Shown in pieces: positions 52,687 to 62,180 of a stretch of DNA of 64,000 nucleotides. Numbering within the stretch: the stretch's first letter is position 1; every line of letters starts with the position of its first letter. This DNA is from Cryoendolithus antarcticus (lineage: Eukaryota; Ascomycota; Dothideomycetes; Cladosporiales; Cladosporiaceae), in assembly GCA_002077065.1 (NCBI GenBank), contig NAJO01000009.1:434001-498000 (forward strand), read 5' to 3'. Both the position numbers and the translations under genes were made by a program. The notes beneath the pieces were generated by a model. The model was not told the origin of the DNA and made no database searches. It saw only the letters and a program-made list of their open reading frames with translations.

Positions 52687-54357
52687 ATGGATCCCACGAG
52701 TGTAAAGTAAGTTGCTCGCGTGCTCGCACAACTGTGCCATGGTTGCGACAAAGCCAACGCCAGACGTCCCGCTTCGCAATATACTAACTTCCGTATTCAG
52801 ACCACAATTGCCCTCTGTGGGCTACCTGGACATCGACAAACCACACAGAGATGATGACGGCTATCAGAAACAGTACGGGGGTCCGCCACCATCAGCATTG
52901 CGGTCGTCCGCACTCCCTAGCCCAACATCCCAATATCCCAGCGGCCCGCCGCCACCCTATAGTCATCCTGCGCCTCCGCAGCCTAGACGTCTAGACGGCA
53001 TTCCCACCGCGCAACCCGGTGCCCCCACGCCACCTGAGTCACGGCGCATGAGTGACGAGAAAGAGGCCATCAAACAGGTGGTCAGGCAATCATTGCCATC
53101 CATCTCAGAAGCGCTGGGAGTGGACAATCAGTCGCCCTATCACGCAAGTCTGCTCAATCAACACATACCCACATCGATGCACGCTCCGGCTGTCAAACCT
53201 CTGGAAAGATCGCCGCCATCGCCATCGCGAAGGACGTATGCGATGGAGCCACCACAACTGCCGCCCGATCACCACGTTTCTGCGCACTCTCATTATTCGC
53301 AATATCGGCAGGAGACGCCGGTGAAGCCGACATATCCTCCGATTGATACTGGCAGATCCAGCTATGGCGAGTCGAGACCACCGATGCCACAACACCAGTA
53401 TTCCGCACCACACTCTCCTCGCTTACCCCGCGAGCCGAGCCAGTACGCACCTCCCCCGCGATCGCCTCGAATAGAGCACCACGCACCGCATTCTGCAACC
53501 ATGCCACCTCCGGCACCTGCCACATTTGCATATGGATACACGCCTTATCCTCCCAGGTATGCTCAACCAGTAGCTGCACCTCCACCAGCTGCACCAGGTC
53601 CGATCTATCAGCCTTCTTTGTCACACGCAGCACCTTCAACACCCACGGCTTCATGGGAATCGAAAGGTGCATCTCGTTCTGGAGCACCTGACGAGCGAGC
53701 GTATGGCGATTCGGTGAAACGGCACTTGGACATGTTTGATATTGAAGCTGCGCTCACAGATGTGAGTTCCCATTATTATTAATTTGTCGTCCCAAAGCAC
53801 GTATACTAATACTACATCAGGTCACACATACGAGCACCAGCTTGACTGACTTTTCCCGCCGATATGGCGATCGCCTGCACCACGCTGCACGCTCGGAACC
53901 TTCACTATCAACCCTACCGAGTATCGTGGAAGTGGAGGACATGATGGCGAAATCACGACTACAGCTTGACGCTCTCACGAAGATCCGGGAGGTCGTGGTC
54001 ACCCAGCAGATCGCGTTCGATCAGCAAGCCGCAGAGCAACAACAACATCGCCAGAAGGTACAGTACTCGGAACCGCCAACTTCTGCCTCGGATATGGATT
54101 TGGATGATGCCAAGCTCGGTTTCGCAGGTGCAGAGGCCAAGAAACGCCGTGGTCGCGCTGCTCCCCCAGGTAGATGCCACAGTTGCAACCGTGCCGAAAC
54201 CCCGGAATGGAGACGGGGACCAGATGGCGCGAGGACGCTGTGCAATGCGTGTGGCCTGCATTATGCCAAATTGACGAGGAAGCAGAACAGTGCTGCTAAA
54301 AGTGGGATGTCGAATGGTGCGAGTGGCAGCAATCTGAGGCCAAAGGAGATGATCTAG
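52687..54357 (+). CDS. nsdD: GATA-type transcription factor, NsdD family
   Basis: Three exons: 52687-52706, 52801-53761 and 53821-54357. The introns are 94 bp (exact TACTAAC branch point) and 59 bp (TACTAATAC). The product is 505 aa. The first exon encodes only MDPTSVK. Residues about 20-320 are Pro/His/Ser/Tyr-rich and disordered (SGPPPPYSHPAPPQ). A helical segment at about 350-400 ends in a Gln-rich run. The single zinc finger C446/C449/C468/C471 has the C-x2-C-x18-C-x2-C spacing and sequence (CHSCNRAETPEWRRGPDG, then CNACGLHYAKLTRK) of NsdD, close to the C-terminus as usual. NsdD binds GATA sequences and controls sexual development, and represses conidiation, in Aspergillus nidulans. Nuclear. 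A 3-kb gene-free region lies upstream. Confidence 0.95.
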
Positions 54358-55613
54358 GCTTAAATCCGGAAGGGTCACGACCGCCGATGTTTGAGGGATG
54401 CATCCTTCGGGCGGCACCATTTAAGGTCGGAGACTCAACAGCATCACAGAACTACGCACCACCGGCAGATTGTCAATGAGGGATAGGCAGAGAGAGACGA
54501 AGAGGGTTTACAACTTCACGAAACGGGATTTACCATGGAAGATTTTGTCTTTTCGATTCGAACGGCGTTCAAGGGGTACTACCGAGATTGGGACGAATGT
54601 GAATGATACCTAGCGCCTATCAGGGCTGCTTTTGCATGCGGGAAAATGGCGTTCACCAAACTTTATCAGAAGTATTTGCATCCTTATCAGAGGATGTCGC
54701 AGGCGAGGGCATAGCGCGTATGACTGGCTTTCAGTTCAAGGAGAAGAGGAGCTAAGCATTGTATGAGACGAGGCATGGAAAAGGGATGGTGTATATAGAC
54801 GGGAAAGAAGATCTACTCGGTCAATCAGTCCATGGCGTAGCCTTCAGGACTTCTCACAGAACAATACACGTGATTGCCCACTCTTTCCTGCTCGACTACG
54901 AAGGACATACGACCTCCTCGTGACGACTTCTCGCGCAAGCGCAGTTCCTCACCGCAGGTCCCAGTCCTCGCAGCGCAGTTGCATCGCATCGCATCGCATC
55001 GCTGCCCAACGTCGCACGCTCCCTCATCGCCTCGTCTGCAGTGCAACGCAGAAGCGCGTGAACGGGCAGCTTGCAGAGACTTCGACCTGCTGTGCTTATG
55101 CAGTCCGGTTGTGTGCAGGCACTGTTGGCGATGGGCGGATACTTGCGGGTCACGGCATGGGTTTGCATTTGCTGATTCTGACAGGCGAGTTGGACGAGGG
55201 TGTGCTATTCTCGGAGAATGTTGTGCACGACTCAGGGTACGATAGGTGACACATATGATGGCGGAAGATCTTCAGCAGCTTACAGAGCGGTGTATGAAGG
55301 CGTGGGAGAACACTGTCGTCATCTGAGGAGACTTGAGCTCTCAATGTGGTCGCGGTCGAGCTTGGTTATGGCGATGCGGTTCGAAACCGTGCGAGTGCTT
55401 AGACGAAGCCCTTGAAGTGTTGCAGGGGCATTGCTGGTGTGCTACCACACTGTCAGACTTCGTACCACGCTGGGTCTCGGCAGCTCGAGGCTTGCATTAC
55501 TTCAAGAAACAGATCGTGGGCTAGTACGGGGCTGAACGTAGAACTCGGCGCACTCGCCGAAGGTCGAGAGGGCTCTTCGGTGATGATGCCGAAGTCATAG
55601 TCGTACAGAGCTA
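54358..55613. other. 1.26-kb convergent intergenic region
   Basis: This holds the long 3' flank of the NsdD-type gene (plus) and the 3' flank of Rex3 (minus, stop at 55614). A perfect GCATC pentamer is repeated four times at 54981-55000. Frames up to 123 codons show no motif; none is supported. Confidence 0.5.
54981..55000 (+). repeat. Short (GCATC)4 tandem repeat
   Basis: Four perfect copies of the pentamer gcatc lie in the intergenic region between the NsdD-type gene and Rex3. This is a short microsatellite without evident function. Confidence 0.8.
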
Positions 55614-57809
55614 TCAACTTCCTACCACGTTGATCGTGAGACCCATGTTAGCAATGTCTGCAACAGCGATGCCGCCCATGCCACTCGCAAAGCCGGGCAG
55701 AGCGACATCGTCACTCTCATCGGTACCATCGAGTCCTGCGAGCTTTTTGGTACCAGCATCGATACCAAGTCCAGCGAGTGCATTCACGCCTGGCGGGCGC
55801 ACCAGCCTGGACTCGCCAAACTCATCCTCCTCGAACGCCCACCCCAGCTTCCTCACCCTCTTCCATTCCAGTCCGACCTTCACTCTCACCAGGTCGCCAG
55901 TCGAGATGGCATCTTCGAGCGAATCGTGCCCTCGATCGCCGCCCGTCTGAATGTCCCGCTGCAGGTACTTCTTGGAGAGCATTTTCAGTCCGAAGCGAAA
56001 GGGAAGACCTCGTGGGTGAGGGTATAGCAGCATGGTGTCGATGACGGTCGGGTGGCAGAGGCGTGTGACGTTCAGGTCATTCTCAATTGCGTGGCCGATG
56101 AGTGATGTGGTTGGAGTGAGGAAGGAGCAGAGGAGCTCGCGAGCTTTCCGTGGTGATTTTACGACTGGGAGGGGTTTTGATTCGCTGGGAGTCTGAGTAG
56201 GATCTAGTGCGGGTAATGGGTTTGCCAGCCATGTCTCATAGGGAATTGCGTTTGTGAAGTGCTCTGGCCAGACGCCAGAGAAGCGACTGTTGAGATCGAT
56301 GATGGTGCCGAGAGGTCGAACGAGAATGTCAAGTAAGTCGCGGCCTTCTGGCCATGTGACAGCGGTGAGGCGTACCATCTCGAAGCCGAGCGAAGTGTAG
56401 CCCATCTCGCAATCGAATGTCACCGCCTTGACCACGGCTCCTCGCTTGTCCCTTGCCTGACTCAGGTTCTCCGGCGTTGTGATGAAGGGCAGGACTGCAG
56501 CGAGTCGAGCAGGGCTGTCGGTCTTGAAGATGTGATCCTCTCGCTCCGTGCAGCCTGGCGATCCGACAGCATCGTTGCAGCATGGGTGAAACGGATCTTT
56601 ACCTCCTGTGTAGTTCTCGATCTTGGTCCTCGTTGGATAGACCTTACGCATGGGATGGAACTTACAAGGACCGTTGGTCGCCAAGATGCCTTCTTCGTTG
56701 CGATCTGGGAACATCTGGAACCGTGATCCGCATCGATCACACTCCTCGTAGTGCTTGCTGATCTCGACCGCTTTCGCTGCTGCCTCGGCCTGCTCAACGG
56801 TGGGAGGGTCGGGTATGTAGCCATGGGCTTTCAAGGATTGCTGATCTGCGAGTAGGAACTGAGTAGCCACTTCTACTTCTTGTGATGGTGTGAGTCCAGT
56901 CTCAAGCGCTTTCGTCGGCACTTTGGCGATAGGAGATGGCGCATCCTTCCCAAAACTGACAAGCACGATCTCAAGCCAAGGTTCAGGTTTCATCTTGTGG
57001 TAGGCGACAATGCGATTCTTGATTACATTACCGTAGACTTTTGGGTGCTCACGTGCGATCTTCTCTTCTTCATCGAGTGCGAGCTTTATAAGTTCGGAGT
57101 CGTCGAGGACGAGTAAGCGCATTCGGTCTGGCTCCCAGCCACTGATGGCTGTCGTAGCTTTGCTGACCTCTTCATTGAGTCTGACCATGTCTTTATGGAT
57201 GTGCTGCAAGTAGACAGCGCGCCTTGCATGAGACTCTGGCGCATTTGCCAGCATGCGTGGATTGAGCGACTCCGTCTTTACTGACGCTGTGCGCTTTGCT
57301 GGATGGTCGTCTTCAGATGCTTCGTGGCTTCGTTTTCGTGGATTCGTGTTGCTTGGAAGCTCTGCCAGGGATCTTACCGTTGGTCGAGGTGGAGGAGAGA
57401 CCTCTCTCAACAGGCTTGAAGGTGGTTTGTCTTTCGCATTTGCTTGTTTAGCAGTCACTGTAGTAGGGGTTTGAGACGGCTTAGACTCTGCATCAGCTGC
57501 TTTGCGCAGTCTCGCAGCCTCGAGATCGGCCTTGATCTTCTCAGCTCTACTGAGCGGCTTCTCGGCGATAGTCTGATACGTTGGTCTGCTGCGCTTAGCG
57601 GCGATTCTATTGGTCGCAGCTAATGACGAAGTCGATTGAGCTGGTCCATTGGTCTCGCGTGCAGAGGTCACGCCGGACTGACTAATTGCAGCCTCGTTTG
57701 TCCGCTCGGACTGTTGTGGCGAGTGACCAAATATGCAATTCGTGAGCATGCACTTGTCACTCTGCGGACACTGAATCCCCTTGAAGAGATTCGTCGGCGT
57801 GAAAACCAT
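55614..57809 (-). CDS. REX3: RNA exonuclease 3 (Rex3) family, DEDDh 3'-5' exonuclease
   Basis: The frame encodes 731 aa from ATG 57809 (MVFTPTNLFKGIQCPQ), the typical Rex3 opening. The frame is open to 58037 but begins there with GTG, so I do not use that extension unless an upstream exon exists. A CCCH-like finger opens the protein (CPQSDKCMLTNCIFGH). A long charged, disordered middle follows. Next comes a putative second zinc-binding segment (ECDRCGSRFQMF, with GPCKFHPMRKVYP and HPCCNDAVGSPGC). The exonuclease domain lies at about 455-700: D466 and E468 in TFDCEMGYTS, IGHAIENDL, and the H628/D633 pair in RGHDSLEDA. The family trims 3' ends of RNase MRP RNA and other structured RNAs in yeast. 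A nuclear location is expected. No introns are required. Confidence 0.92.
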   Translation of the reverse strand: MVFTPTNLFKGIQCPQSDKCMLTNCIFGHSPQQSERTNEAAISQSGVTSARETNGPAQSTSSLAATNRIAAKRSRPTYQTIAEKPLSRAEKIKADLEAARLRKAADAESKPSQTPTTVTAKQANAKDKPPSSLLREVSPPPRPTVRSLAELPSNTNPRKRSHEASEDDHPAKRTASVKTESLNPRMLANAPESHARRAVYLQHIHKDMVRLNEEVSKATTAISGWEPDRMRLLVLDDSELIKLALDEEEKIAREHPKVYGNVIKNRIVAYHKMKPEPWLEIVLVSFGKDAPSPIAKVPTKALETGLTPSQEVEVATQFLLADQQSLKAHGYIPDPPTVEQAEAAAKAVEISKHYEECDRCGSRFQMFPDRNEEGILATNGPCKFHPMRKVYPTRTKIENYTGGKDPFHPCCNDAVGSPGCTEREDHIFKTDSPARLAAVLPFITTPENLSQARDKRGAVVKAVTFDCEMGYTSLGFEMVRLTAVTWPEGRDLLDILVRPLGTIIDLNSRFSGVWPEHFTNAIPYETWLANPLPALDPTQTPSESKPLPVVKSPRKARELLCSFLTPTTSLIGHAIENDLNVTRLCHPTVIDTMLLYPHPRGLPFRFGLKMLSKKYLQRDIQTGGDRGHDSLEDAISTGDLVRVKVGLEWKRVRKLGWAFEEDEFGESRLVRPPGVNALAGLGIDAGTKKLAGLDGTDESDDVALPGFASGMGGIAVADIANMGLTINVVGS

Positions 57810-58395
57810 CCTGCCGTTCACTCCAGCTCGATATAGCTCAACGGATGGCTGCTCTGCTACGACAATATCATCATGATTGAAAGGCTTCGACCTGTGACGA
57901 TGATAGCTTGACTTGTGGCGATGATGGTTTCGCGAAGGAGGTCGTTGATGTGAATATAATGAGATATCATCCAGGTGCCCTGGCGATTGAGGGTGTAGGA
58001 ATGAGGTCTGGCGTATGGTGTACGTTTGGTCGAACACGTGAAAGCGCTGATAGTTTGTAGTGTCGTGAGTGTTCGACTTTGTTTGACAGCATGTGATGCA
58101 GTTGCCATATTAGCACGCATGAGGTACTCAAGGGGAGACCAAAGTGAAACATATTGGAGGTACCATAGTCGTCACGTGACACAATATCACGGTCTCACTC
58201 GGTCTACATATACCTCACAAGCCAGCTGCTTGCAACGCAATATCCTACACGTTTTGCAAAGTCTTATCTGGAAAGAGGAACTGCATTGCCTCTTGCTTTC
58301 ACTCTTTGCCGCTGCGTGATGCTTCTCGGCAAAAATGCTGCTCTGTCAGGCACCTCATAGGAGAAGCATCTGTCATGTCCACGCAAGATCCGCAC
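57810..58395. other. 0.59-kb region upstream of Rex3
   Basis: This contains the Rex3 promoter and a His/Arg/Ser-rich in-frame open extension (to 58037) without an ATG, which could be leader sequence or part of an unrecognised first exon. The right part is the 3' flank of the F-box-like gene ending at 58396. Confidence 0.5.
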
Positions 58396-59028
58396 TCAAC
58401 CTCCGTCCCCACCGTTCTTCCACTCCACATACCTCTCCTTGAGCCTCCTCACGACATCCCCAAGTCCCTCAGCACCAATCTCCCCTCCTCTTCCACAAAG
58501 CTGGCTCGCCTCCCCGATCAACCTCGCCATCTCTTTCAGAATCCACTCCCCATCCCTCTCCAGCCCTGCCGGCTTCCTAACATTACAAACCCACCTCCAC
58601 TTCTCCTCGATCCTCCACCGTCCATCCTCCCACTTCAACCCCACGCCAATGACCCCACCTCCCCTCCCGTCTCCACCCCTCTTCCAGAACCGGATCCACA
58701 CCTCCAGCGCCCTCAACTCCTCGACCCATGTCCCCAGTCCCCTCAGCCATCTGTCCCGCTCCTCGCCTTTCTTGCCCTCGCTATGCAGCACGAAGTTGTC
58801 CTGTTGATAGAACAGCGGTAGTGCTTCTGCGCGAAGCTGCCTCGACACGCGGGTCAGGGCAGACTGCGCGGCTTCGACGTAGTCTTCCCGTTGGTAGGGA
58901 TCCAGGTGGAAGGTGACGAGAGTCTTTGGAGCGGGGGAGAGGGCTAGGGCGAAGATCTGCAGGCGGAGTTCTGGGGGGAGGGTGAGGAGGGAAGGTGATG
59001 GTGTGGGCGTGGGGCGGAGGGAGAACAT
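58396..59028 (-). CDS. Small F-box-like protein, 210 aa
   Basis: This is an intronless frame from ATG 59028. The N-terminus (about 14-30) reads LLTLPPELRLQIFALAL, the opening LPPELR-I helix found in many short fungal F-box-like proteins. A SALTRVSRQLRAEALPLFYQQDNFVLHS segment follows, typical of the fungal 2EXR/F-box-like family, in which a small N-terminal helical motif precedes a LPLFYxxNxF strand. The remainder is rich in Gly, Trp and Arg (WEDGRWRIEEKWRW) with no other domain. Function is unknown; it is not closely similar to the F-box-like cluster at 25.5-28.3 kb. The opposite strand carries C/T-rich shadow frames. Confidence 0.65.
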   Translation of the reverse strand: MFSLRPTPTPSPSLLTLPPELRLQIFALALSPAPKTLVTFHLDPYQREDYVEAAQSALTRVSRQLRAEALPLFYQQDNFVLHSEGKKGEERDRWLRGLGTWVEELRALEVWIRFWKRGGDGRGGGVIGVGLKWEDGRWRIEEKWRWVCNVRKPAGLERDGEWILKEMARLIGEASQLCGRGGEIGAEGLGDVVRRLKERYVEWKNGGDGG

Positions 59029-59558
59029 TGGGCCCGGAAAGAGACTTGGTGGAATCGGTTACTGAAGCAGACACGTGAATACTGTCATCCGAGCATGAGA
59101 TGCAGTATATAGTGCTTGTCTGGTCGTTAATAGAGATGGACATAAGCGGAGATAGTCTCAGCTCCATGAGGGAAGAACGCTTTGCGCTGCATGAAGACAT
59201 GGAAGGTACTTCCTAGTAGGCATGTATTCTATGGAAGCGAACGGACGTGGATCAAGTAGGTTCCAAAGGAGTGGCTATATCATACTCGGCCGTAAAAGCT
59301 ACCTAGTGTAGCAAGACAATAACAATGCATCCTCCATCGCTCAGAGTAGAGCAGGACACGCTCCAATATGCACATGTAGGACCTCAGTGCTCATGCTCCA
59401 GTCGAACAGCATATCGCACAGCGATGGCCGCTCGCAGCCGGTAAAGCAGAGAGGTGTAGTAGTAAGGCTCGTGACCTTTAGTCGCAAGCAAAGCCAATCA
59501 GTATCGGCATCCAATATCGCCAAACAATCCAAGTCGTCCATCTTAATTCCTTTGAAGG
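59029..59558. other. 0.53-kb intergenic region
   Basis: Promoter of the small F-box-like gene and 3' flank of the Gln-rich gene ending at 59559. No supported gene or repeat. Confidence 0.5.
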
Positions 59559-61136
59559 TTACAACCCAGCACTCTTCGCCTTCTCCAACCCAGCAAGCAG
59601 GCTTCCAACCGGCGTAGCAGGCGTAGACGGCTGCTTAAATGCACCCACCTCCTCACTCTCGCTGCTGCAACCGCTGCTGCAACCGAAGTAGCCCTCGCTG
59701 CTGCCTTGGCTGCTGCGTTTCATGAGCATCTCACTGCCGATAGGCGACATCTTCCGGCTCGTCGGCGCGCTGTCCAAGACAGGCTCAGACTCCTCAGGAA
59801 TCGAGAAGCCGAAGTCGGAGCCCTCATTGACTGGGCTGCCAGAGGCCGCGCGGCGGCTAGTGCCAGCGCGCATGAGACTGTCGAGCGCACGGCGGCGCTG
59901 ACGAGTGGCGAAGTTCTTGCTGCCTTCATGCTTGGTCGTAGGCGCAGCAGTCAGCTCGTCAAGAGAAGGTGGCCCGCGGGGCTGGCGGATCGGATGGTCG
60001 CCAGCACGAGCGGCGCCAGGAGCGAAAGTGCCAGTCGTGGGCGTGGGAGGGTAGACAGTGCGCTGAGTGCCGAAAGTGGCTGCTGTAGAAGTCTTGGGAC
60101 CCTCGAGCGCGGTGGCGAAGGGGTTCAGAGCAAGAGACTTAGCTGTCTTGTGGCCGCGACGGAAAGCAGTGGCGGATGGAGGTGGCAGTGGCTGGACTGG
60201 CTCGGTCGAGAGTGGTGAAGACGACTTCTTAGGTGGAGTGAAGGAACGTGTCTTCTCAGCTGGTGGTGGGGACACGCTGAAGCCGGGAGTTTGCTGCGCG
60301 TACTGCTGTTGGTAGGAAGTGAATGGATTGGCCTGCGGCTGCTGAGAAGGCGACATGGTCTGCTGAGCCTGCTGCTGAGCGTTCGGATCGACCATGTAGG
60401 AGTAGCTCTGGGTAGCCGGGTTGAAGACGAGGTACACGCCCGGCTGGACCTCTTGCATCTGCTGACCATACGCATTCTGCATGATCTGCGGAGCGACAGG
60501 TGCCTGGGCGTACTGATTGCCACCGTACATGCTTGCCTGGTTCTGAGCCTGGCTCTGCAGGGACAACGCAGCAAGCTTCTGCTGCAACTCCTGCTGACGC
60601 TGAGCCAAGAACATGCTGGTCATCTGCAGCTGCTCGACCATGTTCGGGTCCATATCTTCGGCAGGATCATAGGTCGGAGGAGCCAAGACCTGACCAGGTA
60701 GAGAGTAGTTTTGACGAGCAGCACTCATGCCGTACTGCTGAGGGATGCCAAAGCCGCTTGCAGCAGCAGTGCGTGGCACACCCTGTTCGTATCCATTGTA
60801 GTGATTGCCAGCCCACTGGGTCTGACCACCTCCCTGTACATTGTGCTGAGTCTGGTTGTAAGGAGCGGAAGCCGGGACTGCTGGAGTCTTCGGCTGAGTG
60901 CGCAAGCCCGCAAGCAAGTGCGAGCGGCTGGTGCGCGGGGTAGGATTATCCACCGAGTCCTCGCTGATCGGGGTGATCTTTGGCGGGAGCGCGACGCTCA
61001 ACCTCTTAGAGTTGAAGCGAGAGCCACGGTTGCCAAAGCCATTGCCCGCAGCTCCGAGGCCAGAGGTGGTGGGAAAGCCATGCTGATTGTTGTTGTTGTA
61101 AGTCATTTGAGCAAGACCGCCAGCGTCGTAGCTCAT
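59559..61136 (-). CDS. Gln/Pro/Ser-rich fungal protein, 525 aa
   Basis: This is an intronless frame from ATG 61136. I do not recognise a named domain. A Gln-rich coiled-coil segment lies at about 170-195 (MVEQLQMTSMFLAQRQQELQQKLAAL). Prion-like Gln/Asn/Tyr-rich stretches follow (YGQQMQEVQPGVYL; DPNAQQQAQQTMSPSQQ). The C-terminal third is ordered-looking and basic, with GPPSLDELTAAPTTKHEGSKNF and ATRQRRRALDSLMRAGTSRR, then a Ser-rich tail and a final helix (GSLLAGLEKAKSAGL). It has neither a signal peptide nor a membrane segment. Composition suggests a cytosolic scaffold or RNA-granule-type protein, but that is inference. The antisense strand has Ala/Gly-rich shadow frames. Confidence 0.78.
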   Translation of the reverse strand: MSYDAGGLAQMTYNNNNQHGFPTTSGLGAAGNGFGNRGSRFNSKRLSVALPPKITPISEDSVDNPTPRTSRSHLLAGLRTQPKTPAVPASAPYNQTQHNVQGGGQTQWAGNHYNGYEQGVPRTAAASGFGIPQQYGMSAARQNYSLPGQVLAPPTYDPAEDMDPNMVEQLQMTSMFLAQRQQELQQKLAALSLQSQAQNQASMYGGNQYAQAPVAPQIMQNAYGQQMQEVQPGVYLVFNPATQSYSYMVDPNAQQQAQQTMSPSQQPQANPFTSYQQQYAQQTPGFSVSPPPAEKTRSFTPPKKSSSPLSTEPVQPLPPPSATAFRRGHKTAKSLALNPFATALEGPKTSTAATFGTQRTVYPPTPTTGTFAPGAARAGDHPIRQPRGPPSLDELTAAPTTKHEGSKNFATRQRRRALDSLMRAGTSRRAASGSPVNEGSDFGFSIPEESEPVLDSAPTSRKMSPIGSEMLMKRSSQGSSEGYFGCSSGCSSESEEVGAFKQPSTPATPVGSLLAGLEKAKSAGL

Positions 61137-62180
61137 TTCGGTGATCGCGAAGATCTATTCGTGCGTCTTGAGATGTCGTGAAGTTGATAGACGGCAATCG
61201 ATACCGCCGTGTGGGGTGGAGTGCAATTAGCAGCGTGTGGCTGTGAGAAGACCGGTGGAGAAACGTCGATGATGAGTCTGCTGTACTGCAGCACTCGCAC
61301 GTCTATCGTCCGGGTCAGGCACTCCGATTAGGCTGCTGTGGCAAAGCGCGCAGCGGGTTCTAGAGTCGTAAACGGAAATTAAATTACAAGTCGAGTATGT
61401 GTCGTAGCGGAGATGAGTCTAGTGGGGTTGCCGAAACAATGATGATCCTTTGTCTGATGATACCACGCCGATGTATTGACGCGCCTGCTCTTTGTCGTTT
61501 GCTGGTCGAAGTCGAGGTAGGCAAGCTGATGAACAGGAGTTCACAAGGCAACCCTGTGCGCAAGGCTGCAAGACTGATGTCCTAGTGTTATGTGCGTCAC
61601 ACTCTTGGCAACGTCGAGTCCGTGTCGTCCAGTGTATAGTGAGACGTGAACAACGAGTCTGGCTCAATGTCCTCGGTGGTGTAGCGCGTGTTTGATTAGG
61701 CGTGGCGGGTGGCAGGCAAGGCTGAGGCGACCGAAAGAAGGAGATAAACAGAAGTAAGTGTGCGGCAGTGAGGTGTACCTGCAAGAACGATGGATGGATG
61801 GTAGTACTGCGCGAAGAAAGGTCGTGAGGAATAAGGTAGGGAGGATGAGAACACTCAGGAGATCTTGGTCGCGTGGCGTACTACTGTGGGCGCGGGACGC
61901 CCATGCTTCCCGAACCAATCGTATCGCTGTGTTGGGATAACGTTGTAATTCAAATAAGGGTTACGAATGGTTATGTCTACGGAGGCTCTAGGACGGCGGA
62001 ATGATATGGTAGTATAACGCATGACAGGTAACGAAGCATTACGTCTTCTATCGCTTGAAGCGTATGATCACTGTTGTCTAAAGCTACATGTACCAGTAGG
62101 TATGCTGATACGTAGAGCGGCAATTTCGCCATCCCTTGCCGAGCTCCGGCGGGGATGATCATGCAGGTCGAGAATCGCAG
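61137..62180. other. 1.04-kb intergenic region
   Basis: This holds the promoter and leader of the Gln-rich gene (left part) and the 3' flank of the repeat-protein gene (right part). Frames up to 121 codons have no motif. Nothing else is seen. Confidence 0.5.

Noticed and set aside
55375..55395. Palindromic ggttcgaaacc resembling a tRNA T-loop
   Set aside because: No cloverleaf can be formed with the flanking sequence.
57810..58037. N-terminal extension of Rex3 to 58037
   Set aside because: The extension begins with GTG, has low-complexity His/Arg/Ser composition, and the typical Rex3 start is at ATG 57809.
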